Source of the DNA: Solea solea
Taxonomy: Eukaryota; Chordata; Actinopteri; Pleuronectiformes; Soleidae
Assembly (NCBI RefSeq): GCF_958295425.1
Contig: NC_081151.1
Span: 21,657,452 to 21,721,451, forward strand
Direction: 5' to 3'
Length of the DNA: 64,000 nucleotides
Below the pieces are notes generated by a model, which was not told the DNA's origin, searched no databases, and worked only from the letters and a program-made list of their open reading frames with translations. Shown here piece after piece: positions 11,043 through 23,611 of the stretch (its first letter is position 1; each line of letters begins with the position of its first letter). The position numbers were made by a program, and so were the translations under genes.

Positions 11043-11386
11043 AATTAAAAATCCAACATAATTTATCTCAGTCAACACACATGTCCAGTTTATTTTGGAC
11101 TGAGCAGTAATTAAAAGGAGGAAAAACAAAAAACAAAACACCTTAAAAAAATTCAATTATCCTTCCCTTTAAACTCTCCGAGCATGTGATCTTCCCGTGG
11201 TCGTCTTCTTCAGACGCTGCATGTTAATAACATTCGTCAGCAGATGCGTCAACGACTTCCTCTCCCTCTCCCTCTCCCCTCAACTTAACCAAACCTCCAC
11301 AGAGAGTTATCTAAACTGTCCAGGCAGAGCGGCCAAAGGTTTTCTTAAATTACCTCAAGTAATTAGCCCGGCACGTAGGAACGCTG

Positions 11387-11430
<44 letters not shown>

Positions 11431-12774
11431 CCTGTTGCTGTGCCTCTAATAAGAAAATGCCTTATTTAAACTATCACAAAAATAATAAAAGATAAAGAAA
11501 ACCAAAACAAAACAACTTTAAGTAAATGTTGGTTTTCTGATGAATTCCACCTACAGTAGCTGAACTTTAGTTTTTTATTAATCTGCTTCCCATGAGTGCT
11601 GACTGTAGGCTGAACATTACAATTTTATCAGTAAAAATAACTTTTTTATAACCTTAAACCTTTAGTATCGAGGCTGGATCTTTAGTCATCAGAGAGAATA
11701 CAATGCATTTCTTGTTATTTCGTATGAATATTGATGTTCAAAGGAGTTACTTTGCAATAACTAAAAGTTGTAAACACCAGATCAGACTCTTTCTATACCA
11801 TTTTTGTGCTTCTTTCAGTTTGACTGAATCATTTCCTTCTTTATTGCGTCATAGATTTCACATCAAAATAATCCTTTTTCAATAGCTTGAAACCAACGTC
11901 TAACTTGACCGATGGATTTTTCTGTCATGCGGCTTCACATATTGGATATAGATGTTTAATTATTATTTTAAATTCAAGAAGTACTTTGTGTTCCCATCAA
12001 ATCTGCTTTGATTCAGGAGCCTGTCGCCGAAATATGTGTCACTCTTTCACTTTTCATGTACTTTCTGCCTTATTTTCGCCTTTAAATGAACATTATTCAA
12101 CGTAGTTCTTTAAGTTCTTTTCGGGAAACACTCCCGGACGCTCTAATTTCCAGGTAACTGCGACACAAACACACCCGAGACACTCTCCCCTCCCTGCGAC
12201 CCCGGCAGACGCGGAGTTTTATGTGGCCACACGCAGAGAAATGGTGCCAGACATGTATAAGGAAAGGAAGGAAGGGGAACAGTGGCGCACCACAACTTGT
12301 TCCCCTTCATTTTCCCCATACATCACATGACCCACTTTTCTCTCGACCCACAGAATCTATAAATAAAAACAGAGCTTTAGGCGCCACAAAGGTAATCATC
12401 AGCCCGTGATGCTGGAGCCACACCATCCATTTGGGAGAAGCTGAGTGAATACACATATATATGTATATATCGCATCGGTGGAGCAAGTTTGGACATCCCA
12501 CTGCGGCTATAAACAACTTTAATGATGTGCGGCCCCCCCGGAAACTCTTAATACAACCCACTGTAGTGTCCTGATAAAACAGCAGGGAAACAAGCGGGGA
12601 GAACCCGCACAGGGAGAGTCGCTCAATCTGAAAGCGGAGGAGATAGCGGACAGTGTGCGCCGACGGTGTGAACCGCTGAAGGCTCCAGACAAGCGGGCGC
12701 GGGAAGATCTAAATTGGATCTCTGCTCGTGGGCTGCTCCTGCCCCGGTGCAGAGGAGGAGATCAGGCCCGGGAT

Positions 12775-13960
12775 GAATGGAGGGAGAGAAGAATAGAGGT
12801 GGGAGAAGAAAAGGTAAAGATGGAGGAGGAGGAGGAGACGCCGACGCCCAGGAAATCAAGTCGACGTAGACGGCACGTACACATGTGCAAAAACACTGCA
12901 GATAAGAGCGACGGAAATCTCCAGACGGTTGATAGAATCGGTAAAAGGCTAATGAATAGGAGGGAGGAGACGAGGAGTGAAGCGAGGACGTCGGACGAGA
13001 CAAGACGGGAGATAAACAAATACAGTAGATTCAGAGAGGAAAAGACAAAACACATAAGAACAGTTGGAACAAAAGAATCCAGACATGGTGGAAAGACAGA
13101 GATATAGAAACGTAAATGTAAATGAGACAAAACTGAGGGAAGAAGGAGAAGAAGGGAAGAAAAAGAAGTAGGGAGCGAAACGATGAGTGAGAGTGGACGA
13201 GGAGGAAACCAAAAAAAGGAAAAAACAAAAGAGAAAAAGCTGAAAAGACCAAAAACGGGAAGATGAATTGCAAAGAACTGAAAAGAAAATAAGAAAAATG
13301 TGAAAAGACTGCGACGAGAGAACAGAGGCAAAGTAAATAAGAGGAACGAGAAGATGAATGAGCAAAAATGGGGAAGAAAAAAATGAAAAGGGATAGGACA
13401 AAGGAGAGGAATGAACGGGAAAATTAGAAGATAAACGAGTGAAGATGAAAAGAAAACGCAGACGACAGGAGAAGTCAAATCAGAGAAAATGAAAAAGCGG
13501 TGAAAAGACTTGGAGACGACGAGGCAGAGCGATGGACAGCGAATCATTTAAAAGAGAAATAGTAAAACAAGAGGAAAGAGAAGAGTGGAGCGAGCAGAGG
13601 AAAGTGGATGAGAGAAGGAAAAAAGCAAAAACAGGTGAGGGAAGGAAAAAAAGACAAAAATTAGGACAAAAAACAAGGACAAAAAGAGAGGAATAAGGAC
13701 ACTGGAGGGAGAAGAATATAAAAAAAATAGAATAAGCCGCAAATGAAAAAGAGAGCAAACGTGGGAAAACCAAGTAAAGACCAGAGATAAGTTGAAAAGA
13801 AAAGAGGACAAAGAGACAAAGAGACAAAACTAAATGAAGTGGAAAGAAAACAAGACAAAGGAGGGGACAAAGTGGACGGGAAGGTAGAGTTAACGAGAAA
13901 GAGAGAAAGAGAAAGAACAAACGGAGCAGAGGATAGAAAAATAAAGGAAAGCAGAGGACA
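12775..13960. repeat. long polypurine (GA-rich) tract
   Basis: About 1.2 kb of strongly purine-biased plus-strand sequence made of gaggag, gaaaaga and aaagaga runs. There is no simple period. The bias creates long stop-free frames on the complement. Confidence 0.85.
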
Positions 13961-15404
13961 GAGGAGTGATTTGATTAGCGGCTCGTGTTCCCCAGGGGCC
14001 CGGGGCCCTTGTAGGGAGCAGTAACCTTGGGCTCGGGAGTCGAGCCCCTGGAGATGCATGGTCCCTGTCAGAGAGTCGGGGCCCCGAGCCGCCGTCCTGA
14101 AGCGGCCCTATAACTCTGCACTGCATCGGCATTCAGGGGTCATTCATCACCGAGGGCCGAGTCACAGGTTTACCTGCTGCAGCTCTGACCTCTGCTGAAT
14201 ACTCAACACTCTGTGCTCGCGGTGCGTTCAAGTTGTAGCCAGAAAAGTCCGAAATTGTCCAACTTCCAAGTTGTTTTAAAACACGTAAAACATTCAGGAG
14301 GACCAGGACGGAGACACAGTGGAATAAAATCCTGAACTACTTCTCAACTAAATCTGTGTCACTGTTTTTCTTTGTATTTGTACTTTAACTCGAGCCTTAA
14401 CAATGTACTAATGTAATTTAATGTAACGTAAGTAATGTAATGTATGTATGTGTGGTCTTGAGGTTAGTTGGAATTCCCTTTGTGAGAAATAAAGTTGCCT
14501 GATTCTGAAAATTAAGTGGCTGTACATGTGTTGTGTTTCTAAACCTGGATTATTTATTTTAGATTATTTTAATTTGTATGATTTAACAATGATAGTTGTT
14601 TGATTTAAGTCAATATTTTCTTCCGGCATCACGGCCAGAAACTAAAACTAAGGGGTTTGGATGTGTGACCACGACGGAGGGTGAACGGGTCAGACTGACT
14701 CATTATTGATGTCGGCTGAGCTTGGCACAGCCCGCCTGGGACCCTCATGGATGGATGGTTCCATCACCCTGAGTCGTCCAATCTACAACAAGTGTGTCAT
14801 GATGTCCATTTACTCTGCAAAACTTCACAAATGAGGGAAAACGAGTGGTAACCATGGCAACGGTTGCACGTGTCAGAGACCGGGGCTTGGGTCCGCTCGC
14901 TTATTGAGGTTAAAGGAACTTGTCCACTCTGGGACGAACTTGACTGGAGCATTTTCAGACCAGAGTGGTGTAAAACGTGGTCCCAGCATCAGCGACATGA
15001 TTTGTTTGTGAAGATTGGAAACACAGCAGCCTTGACTGTATAGAACGGGAATGATTCTTGTTTCTCTCTCGCATACCGAAGCCGCCGTGCGTCCACGTAA
15101 CCTTCAGTGAGGGTTCGTGGCACCAAACGCAGGACAATTTGTTGGAAGATAAATCACGTTGTTTTCACGCCAGCAGCCGTTTTTATAACGTTTGCCTTTT
15201 AAAGAACGATAATAAAGCATCGCAGTCCTGATTATTTTCTGAGTATCTTCTTCATCTACATATCCTCACTACAGTCTGCATTGATTTAACTCCGGGGTTA
15301 ACTGAATCCATTCCCATTAGAATTCACCGCCTGCCTGTAATAACAGGCTGGAACTGGTATAATGTGCCATTACTCAGCATGATGCGGCCTTCGCGCTGTC
15401 CCCG

Positions 15405-15436
<32 letters not shown>

Positions 15437-15755
15437 TGTGTTGACCCTCATTAGACCTGCGCTGCACTTCCAAAGTGGACTCAGACTGCATCGACTCTGG
15501 CCCGACGACCCCGAGAATCTGAGCAGGAACATGTTCTCGAACCCTGGTCGGTGCGGATGTTTGGACCACGTGACCTGGCAGCAGTGTGATGGGTGACGGA
15601 GCAGGTCTTCAACCTCCGGGACTGTTTCGTAGAATCAATCAATAACAATCAATAATGTTTTAAAAATGTCAGTAGTTTTCAGGCTGAGACCAGTTTGTCT
15701 CTCGTTGGTTCAGTTTTGGTTCAGTGACCAATTCTTCACATATTGACTAGTCTAG

Positions 15756-15793
15756 TCTGGTCTGGTCTGGTCTGGTCTGGTCTGGTCTGGTCT
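15756..15793. repeat. (TCTGG)7 short tandem repeat
   Basis: Seven TCTGG units with one diverged unit (tctag) at the left edge. Confidence 0.93.
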
Positions 15794-15900
15794 TCCACAT
15801 GGATTTATACAGTTGGATTTCTATTGTGGAGCAAACTTTATTCAGACTTTTAAACTATCGTCTTCCACTGTGTCCATCATTTAATGAAAGTTAAAGACTA

Positions 15901-16602
15901 TTGGCGCTTTATCACTATACAGTTCCGGCACGGCACGGCTCCACTTGGTTCGGTATCAGTCACGCCGCTTTCCATGACTTCATAGTAGAGCTGAAACAAT
16001 AACTCGATGAGTGCTTGAAGTGTTTTGTCATCATTAAAACAAGATTTCCGATTGTTTCAGCTTCTTAAATGTGAATATTTCCTGGGTTTCTTTGCTCCAG
16101 ATAACAAAGAAATCATTAAAAGTGAATTATTTTAGATTGTGGACAAAACAAGACGTTCGAGAACGTCATCATTTCCAGGTTTGACACACACCGATCAAAC
16201 ATTTCTCAACGTTTTCTGACATTTGATCGAGCAAATGATTACTCGATTCATCGAGAAAATAATCGATTATGAAAATAATCGTTAGTTGCAGCTCTACTTC
16301 ATAGTACCTCCTCAGTGTGGGCGAGTCGGTGGTTTTCTACGCCTCCTTCCTTTGCTAAATGTCGGAGATTAACGCACATTTACAGTCTTTTTTTTTAAGT
16401 CTTTTTAACTTTAATCAACAGTTCAACTTTGTTCTCTTTTATTCTCGTGTCAGACGTCACGCTCATGACTCTTCCCGTGACGACACTCTGGGACCAATCA
16501 GTGGCCGGCAGTCTGTCTAAGTCACATTTTTAGTACCAGGTATTATCACTAATGGAAAATGGAAGTCGAGCCGCGCTGGAACTGTGTCGTGGAAAAACGA
16601 CC
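15901..16602 (-). mobile_element. TIR element copy, split by a hAT insertion
   Basis: The left part (15901-15985) starts with 'ggcgctttatcactatacag' and the right part (16305-16602) ends near 'gaactgtgtcgtggaaaa'. Both align, in inverted orientation, with the elements at 33591 and 50033. The two parts are separated by the 311-bp hAT element at 15986-16296 plus its 8-bp duplication. Confidence 0.8.
15986..16296 (-). mobile_element. non-autonomous hAT-type element nested in another element
   Basis: Ends TAGAGCTGAAAC and GTTGCAGCTCTA form TIRs. The flanking 8-bp duplication is CTTCATAG (15978-15985 and 16297-16304). Its orientation is opposite to the 3047 copy. Confidence 0.92.
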
Positions 16603-16684
16603 CGGACGACCTGGAGAACCTTCACCGACACGCGTGTGACCTCGAGCAGAAGCCGATGACGCTCCTCACCTCTCTCGAGTCTCC

Positions 16685-16715
16685 ACGCACACACACACAC
16701 GCACACACACACACA
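16685..16715. repeat. CA/GT microsatellite downstream of a tail exon
   Basis: This slightly interrupted CA array reads as GT-rich in the transcript. It sits within about 80 nt of the donor of exon 16765-16872. Confidence 0.9.
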
Positions 16716-16764
16716 TACAGATTTCTGAGCCGTGATTGCCGTGAGACAAAAGGTTGGCACTCAC

Positions 16765-16872
16765 CTTCACATTTCCTCCTATAAGGTCAGGTGGCTCCTC
16801 GTCCGTCTCCAAGGCGACGTTGATGGTGGCGAAGGGCCGGCTCGCCATCTGCTGCATCTCTCTCAGCAGTTG
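16765..16872 (-). CDS. atrn: attractin, cytoplasmic-tail exon
   Basis: This is a 108-base exon of exactly 36 codons, phase 0 at both ends, so skipping it would keep the reading frame. It begins QLLREMQQMASRPFATINV and contains ALETDEEPPDLIGGNVK. The acceptor on the minus strand is T- and C-rich and ends CCCCCCAG; the donor is GTGAGT (16759-16764). The acidic ETDEEPPDLIGG stretch matches recalled mammalian attractin, whereas the attractin-like 1 paralogue has a different sequence at this point. The exon directly follows the membrane exon across an intron of about 26.8 kb. A CA/GT repeat lies about 45-80 nt inside the downstream intron. The region faces the cytosol and has no recognisable catalytic domain; the attractin tail is thought to act through protein contacts. 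Confidence 0.93.
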
Positions 16873-18084
16873 CTGGGGGGCGGGAGAAAGAGAAAAAAAA
16901 AAATATGATGAGGAGCGGGAAGGTCATTGACGGATAAACAGACTGTCCTCTGCCTCTTGTCCAATCAACTGCCCGCTACGATGCCACTGCCAGTGTGCGA
17001 GTGGATTTTTAAGGACCAGTTCACGTCTAACGGGAAGTGAAAGACACATGTTTTGCAGGAATAACTTCTAATTTAATTATAAAATAAGACAAATTGAACT
17101 ATGTTGATGTGCATCTAAAAAGACTTTCTATACAGTTTGAATAAGAGTTTGGGGCCCAAATCAAATTCAGCTTAGGGCCCCATAAAGGCTTGGGCCGGCC
17201 CTGGGGAGATATTGATATTTAGCCAATATGCGATTTTAATTGTCTGAGATATAACTCATTAATTGTCGCTTACAAATGATGTCAATGGACACAATATTAA
17301 CTCTTATTTAAGTAAATATTCAAAATTTAAACAAATGAAATGATTAAAGTCAAGTTTTGCCAAGGATTGTACAAAAAAGAGTATTTTGTGTTTTACACAA
17401 CATTAATATAAACAAAATCCACAGTCAAATAGGGAAGAATACTATTATTATAGTGTACAGAACTATTAGGACTGTCAGTTTTTTCCAAAAATGAAGTTTT
17501 AACTAATTTATAATGACTCGTAATCCGTTCAATTAATTCAAACTTCCTTGCAAAGTCGTTAACATACACGATACTGTCATACTGTCAATATCCACATCGT
17601 TAAAACACAAATGATATATATTATCGCCCCCCCTTTTCCATGACGCATACATGTTTCCTGTACTTCCTGGATTATACTCCTTATTGCATTGCGAAAAACA
17701 ATTAATCTAAGACTGTTTGTTGACCCTGTGATAAACCGGTCCAGAACCGTCAGTTAGAATTGGCTCCAAAAAAAAAACCCTCTAAAGAATAACGAGTATA
17801 GATAACGGATGTGAAAACCAACGTCGTTTGCCTTTTGTAGAAAACTCCCATGCGAAGTTGCTCAAAGTGTTAAAGACGATTCACAATTCTCTCTCAAAAG
17901 AGCTTTAAATGACCTTTTAATGGAGAGGAGGAAGAACAAGTGGCCGGGAGAAAGTGCACCTGAGTGAACGCACTCCGTGTAGTTTCCACGGCTGCAAACA
18001 GGAAGCACAGGCTCATTGTGCTCTGATTTATAACGTGGACCTTGGCCAAAGGGAGAGAAGTATGGAGGTGATTATGAGAGCCAA

Positions 18085-18127
18085 GAGGAGGAGGAGGAGG
18101 AGGAGGAGGAGGAGGAGGAGGAGGAGG
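18085..18127. repeat. (GAG)14 trinucleotide repeat
   Basis: Pure GAG array followed by a short GGC/AGC-rich stretch. It is read as poly-Arg in one frame and is not coding. Confidence 0.95.
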
Positions 18128-18835
18128 CGGAGGCAGCAGCGATGAGCAAAAAGAGTTTAGATCTGTTGCTCAGTCCACCTCTTTTCTCTAAATTTACTTT
18201 TTCCAACAAGTTTTAATATAAATATTGGTTTTCAAATCGATTTGTGTTGTTATTTCAGATTTAGCACTCTCTAATTTACATCATAATAATAAAGATCATA
18301 ATCATCCAACTGGACAGGCCAGGAATCTTCAACCTCCACTATGTCCAACATCATGAAGTCATCAGTTTGTCATTAAAGAAAACAAAGAAATGCTCCGGCG
18401 TATGAAGATGTTGATTCTGTGCAAGTTTGATCACTCGTACTTTTATTTAAATTACATTTCCCTGTTATTTTTCTTGCTTTTATGTGTGCAAAATAAATAA
18501 AGAGATGAAAAGAGCAACACTTGCTGTTAACCTGCGTATGTACTGTAGCTGCATGTTGCTATGAATAGAAGAACAAGGGCTGTCAGCAACAACACTGACA
18601 GTGATTAGACAAATTAAATCATCACAGCAGAAAAACAGTGTGAAATATGTTGGTAAACAATGATGAAAATATTGTTTTTTATTGTTTTTACTCCATGTGA
18701 GGGTCGTGGGAGGTCACCAGTCCATCACAGGGCAACTGAGTAACTAGTCATGAAAATGAGAAAAAATATATTCATATTTCAAAAATGTATTTAAAAATAA
18801 ACTGCTAAAAAAAAAGACGAGACTATTCAGTCGGA

Positions 18836-18960
18836 GGGTGGACGATATAAGCTTAAAATTATATCACGATATCGCAATGATAGATATTTCACAGAATTTC
18901 AAAATTAAAGTGTCTGTGTTGATGTGGAACGATAAATATCTCACAATAACAATAACATAC
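18836..18960. repeat. AT-rich dispersed repeat ('atatcacgatatcg' family)
   Basis: 'gacgatataagcttaaaatt' and 'tatcacgatatcgcaatgat' are followed by 'gatgtggaacgataaatatc'. A related piece lies at 61945-62100 ('gatatggaacgatgtctacg'). Confidence 0.45.
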
Positions 18961-20574
18961 TGAAAGGGGTGGGCCGCTTGTGGCCTGCGGGCCGCGAGTT
19001 TGAGACCTCTGATTCAGAGTGTCCAAAAGAAAGACGAACTGGCGACCTTTTTGCTGTGAGGTAACAATGCTAGCCACTGCACCATACTGAGAGGTATTAT
19101 TGATGTTGTCGGGACCACAGTCACATACTAGGGACTTTTAAGGTTAAGGCAAGTAGTACTAGTTATGGTTAAGTCTCCAGGAAATGAATGGAAGTCAATG
19201 TAATGTCCTCTGGGACTCAGTATGTGTGATGATAAGAACCAGTTTGACACGACTCACTGGCCTCTGCCTCGTTACTCTGAGGTAAAGAGCAGCGCTGAAG
19301 TTCAACTCAAAGACCACAGCAGGAATCAAACGTGACATTTCCGTGTCGACACATGTTCCTGTGGGCGGGGTCAAGGCCTGTGAGGGCGGGGTCATGAGAT
19401 CAGCGCAGCCTGTAATTAATATGCCGCACGTCTGTTCCCCTGCGAGACGGCCGTTGACGGCGATTATTGACATGTTAAGGGTTTTTTTTTTTTTTAGAGG
19501 TTAGCGAAACACAGCTCCGTCTGTGTCTACAGCGAAGCCCGACAAGAGAAGAAAAATGTCTACATTTAATGTTTGCGATCGTCTCTGTGGAGCGAGACGA
19601 CTCATTAAAGTTCCCGCATGTGTCTGAGAACGTGTGTTCCTGTTTCTACATCTCCCCGCACTCCTCTCTCTCTGCTCCAACCGCTGAGCTACAGCGAGCT
19701 TAAATCCCTTATTTCACTCCAGTCGCTTTACTTTTAAAAGGAAATATTTAACTTTTAAGGGAATGTGCCTGCTGAGGAATGAGCGCGAGGATCAATACGC
19801 TCTCTCATGTCCCCGTCTGTGAAATATGAAGCGACAGCCTCGAAAGCACTTAGCTTATCATAAATTCAGGGCATGAGGGAAAACAGCATATCCTATATCA
19901 TATTTGTTTAACAGCACAAAAACAGCATGAGATGTGACCTCCATAAAAGCTCCAAGTCACGGCGTTTGAAGGAGAGAAAAAGAAAATGTGTTCACATCAC
20001 ACTCACCAGCCTGTTTATACTCGCTAATGTTTTATCAGGCACAAACAAAAGATGGAAAACAAACAAAGACGGGGCTCGCAATTCCAAAAGAAACACAAAT
20101 GACATGGGGAAACAAAAAGCTGCCTTCAAATCAGAGCGTGTTGACTGTGGTCACAAGACGACACGAGACGTCAACTTCCTGACACTGCAAGTCCAGCGTT
20201 TCACAGGTGCTGATGTTTTGGCAGAAATTTGCATAAAAAAAATATCAGAAAAGACACAAAGAAAACAAAAACACAAATGCTATGAAATATCGTATAAAAG
20301 TTCTTAACACTTGAGGGGAAATAGAAAAGTTGACAGAAACAGATTTGGATCACACCAAATAAAACCTGTTTAGAAAGTGAGCTTGAGTGACTGCTGTTCC
20401 CTTCACCACGCAGCTCCAACTGAGGGACCGTCCACACAGAAACAGGTTTAGGTGAATATGTGTAATTTTTCTCAACCTTTTTAAGGGACCATAAACTGTA
20501 TTTCTTGAAAACAGCGGCCTCGCCTTCCCACTTAGACAGCAAAGAATGTTGTGTACAAATACTTCGTTACTGTA

Positions 20575-20930
20575 CTTAAGTACACAATTCACGAATCTGT
20601 ACTTTTACTATGTTATTTATATTTCTAGCAACTTTTGTTTTTACTCCACTACATTTCCTCTGTCTTTGTTACTCGCTACTAGCAAATAAAATCAGAAAAA
20701 GAAGAGTTTGGAATATGGTCTGACTTTTGATAGTTAAGTACAGTAAATGTTATATACTTTAAGACTTTTACTTAAGTCATATTATAAAAAAAAGTGACTT
20801 CAACTTCTATCAAAGTATTTTTTTTGGTGACACTTTTATTCAAGTATCCCTTTTAGGTACTTTATACAAGACTGCCAGAGAATACTTTTACTTTAGGAAA
20901 ACGATGACGTCATATTCCCACCTCTCTGGC
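20575..20930. mobile_element. dispersed repeat ('acttaagtac' family)
   Basis: Repeated 'tacttaagtac', 'ttttactccactacatttcc' and 'cttttacttaagtc' stretches end at 'cccacctctc'. A partial copy starts at 9905 with 'cagaggtgg' and runs to about 10040. The family is common in teleosts; the class is not assigned. Confidence 0.5.
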
Positions 20931-21373
20931 ATTCATTGTCTTGTCAATGAAAAGTAACTAAGCAAAACAGTTTATTTTACAAGTTTCACAAGGTAATAAA
21001 ACACAAACAAGCCTAATAGAGCCAATGATTAAAGGGAATAAGACGATTAGTAGCTCAGGGAAAGAAACGAAAAAACCCTGAAAGAAATTATGTACCAGAT
21101 CTCTCATGAAAAGCACTACAGGCGATAAATACAAAGAGTGAATCATAATAATAATAATAACAGACCGATAACAGCCATTAAGTATGAATGAGTCCAAAGA
21201 AAATGGCAAATCATTACCATTTACACAAACAAAAGAGACGCGCTGCATCTAATTTGTTGAAAACACTGAACTCTTTGCAGTCGACGCGACAAAAACACAA
21301 ATGAGCAAAGTCAGTTTTTTTGGTGAGTCATGATTGGAAATCGTGCAGTGTGAAGGATCAAAGAGTTTAACTA

Positions 21374-21375
<2 letters not shown>

Positions 21376-21425
<50 letters not shown>
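21376..21425. repeat. (GT)25 microsatellite
   Basis: This is the longest pure dinucleotide array in the window. Other CA/GT arrays are at 3541-3569, 7017-7058, 7231-7295, 7621-7648, 11395-11425, 15409-15436, 23255-23284, 37289-37313, 45068-45091 and 63845-63866. Confidence 0.95.
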
Positions 21426-21426
<1 letters not shown>

Positions 21427-22556
21427 GGGACGAATCCTGCTCACAAATTCTCTTTATTCATCCCCAGAAAACATATTGAAGAATAAATTACACTTTAAGT
21501 GAACAGCAGTGTTTCCAACAGTGAAGGTAAATGAGAATGAGAGCAACAGAAACAGACATAGCGACTAAAGTGGGATGTTTAGAAAAATCACACGACTACT
21601 GTTGCTGCTGTTTCCTTCACCACGCAGCTCCAATGTATTACTTGTCCAGAATAAAAGTCTGGACAAGTACAGTAACACTGCGTTTAACGTCAGATATTCA
21701 ACACATAACTTAGGAGCCGTCTACTGGACGCAAAAGCAAAGTTTATTATTGTGTCAATGTTGTATCTACAAGGAAACAGCATTTTGGAAAACCCAGAAAT
21801 GCTATTTCCTTTTTAGAAAACTGGTCCCCGAGTTTGCTTTTTAACAGCTCGGGCGTTATCATGATTGTATACATTGTAAAGGATATTCATTTTAAAGGTT
21901 TATTTTTTTTTAAAAGAAAAGTCAACGGTTTTGTTGTTTTTTTTGGGGTGTAGCAGCGTTACAGCGCCACGTACAGGCCTGGCACATGTACTCGATAGCA
22001 TGTCGCTGTCCAGCTCGCAAACACAGACTAAACACTCCACTTTCCCGCTGCTGCACTTCACATTAAAAGCCTTACATTCTGATTGCATTGCTTTGCATTG
22101 TTAATATAAAGATATTGATTTTTAAAGCCTTTATGTACCTAATTAAGGGAATAAGATTATACACAGCATTTACTGAGCAGCAGCTACAGACCAGACCATC
22201 ACTGTTGTTATAAACCGTTATAAGGTTTCTATTTTTTTTATAACCTTTGTTATAATAATAATCATTTTTACGTGAAAACTCAGGCTGTTTAAGCGCCTGC
22301 AGAATGTTAATATATGACATTCCCTTGAAATAGAAATTATACATGAATCATATTTTTTTTAGTTTTCGCTAAAACCCTGTCTTGTTTTTCAGAGTTTCCT
22401 CTCGCCTCAACACTGCCACCATCAGGTAAACGGAGGATAATCCGGGCTGGAAGGGAGTCTGACTGAAGAAGAAACCATTTGTGCAAATCTCATTACAGTG
22501 AGTAGGAAGCTGCTGTGGAGTAAACACTCTGAAGATAACCAGGAGCTGCAGGAGCT

Positions 22557-22756
22557 NNNNNNNNNNNNNNNNNNNNNNNNNNNNNNNNNNNNNNNNNNNN
22601 NNNNNNNNNNNNNNNNNNNNNNNNNNNNNNNNNNNNNNNNNNNNNNNNNNNNNNNNNNNNNNNNNNNNNNNNNNNNNNNNNNNNNNNNNNNNNNNNNNNN
22701 NNNNNNNNNNNNNNNNNNNNNNNNNNNNNNNNNNNNNNNNNNNNNNNNNNNNNNNN
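22557..22756. other. assembly gap (200 N)
   Basis: A run of exactly 200 N, probably a fixed-size placeholder. Anything in it is unknown. Confidence 0.99.
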
Positions 22757-22759
22757 CAT

Positions 22760-23249
22760 GTCTTCACCTTAAAATGTAGTAAGTTACATTATGGGGATTT
22801 GATTTGTGTCCCCATAACTCTGTAAACAGATATAGGTCCTCACAACATAAGGAATACCAGATACACACACAGGTTTGCGCAGCTATTCTTCTCAAGACAC
22901 TACATTGAATTACATTTTCATCTGGACAATCTAAACAGAAGCCACATCTCTAACCCTTAACCTAACAACAATTCAAATCCTAGTCCTAAACTGAACCAGT
23001 TCCTCTAAAATGAGACACACAAGACAAGACATTGACTAGTCATTTGGACAAAGCATCATCTCTAACCATAACCATAACCAGTTAATAACTAACCCTAAAC
23101 TTAACCCAACCGCAATACAAATCTTAGCCAGTTCCTCAGAAATGAGGCTCAGGCACAATAGGACCACGTTTTGGTCTTCAAGAGGACTACTGGTCGTGAC
23201 AAGGTCAGTGTTTGTGACAGGAAAAAGGTCCTAAAGAGGCTTTAAATAC

Positions 23250-23286
<37 letters not shown>

Positions 23287-23578
23287 CTCACACAGCCGCT
23301 TACCTTAACCATCACAGCTGATTCTAACCCTAAAACCAGGTCTTAACCCTCAGACAAAATGTCCTCATTCACTATGGTTTACATGTTTTTTTGGGTCCTG
23401 ACAAAGATACACAGACAAGAAAACACACACAGGTTTAGATAGCTGCTCTTTTTAGGACACTGCATTGACGTCCACTCATGGACAGTCTTCAGAGATGAGG
23501 TTCTGCCTCATCTAGGACCAGGTTATGGTCTCCATGAGGATTCCTGGTCCTAAGGAGGTATTAAGTACAGGTTCTCCG

Positions 23579-23600
<22 letters not shown>
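22760..23600. repeat. CA-array-associated dispersed repeat cluster
   Basis: Recurrent units such as 'aggtcctcacaacataagga', 'ctaacccttaacctaac', 'tggtctccatgaggattcct' and 'ggtcctgacaaag' surround (CA)n at 23255-23284 and 23593-23612. Related pieces lie at 6930-7060 and 8580-8720. Confidence 0.55.

Positions 23601-23611
<11 letters not shown>

Larger units (their letters stand above)
5167..16764 (-). other. attractin intron (11.6 kb)
   Basis: This intron lies between the two middle tail exons. It contains (GT)18 near the downstream exon, a (GCT)14 array, several CA/GT arrays at 7.0-7.7 kb, hAT relics at 6025 and 7935, the 10.1-10.6 kb minisatellite, a C31 run, a polypurine tract (12.78-13.96 kb) and the nested TIR/hAT composite at 15901-16602. 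No additional coding exon is recognisable. Confidence 0.85.

Noticed and set aside
12762..13547. 261-codon open frame on the minus strand rich in Ser, Phe and Leu
   Set aside because: It lies in the polypurine tract. The complement is pyrimidine-rich, so stop codons are rare and the peptide is low complexity. Overlapping frames are equally open.
22369..22779. Open frames spanning the N run
   Set aside because: Their length comes from translating unknown bases.
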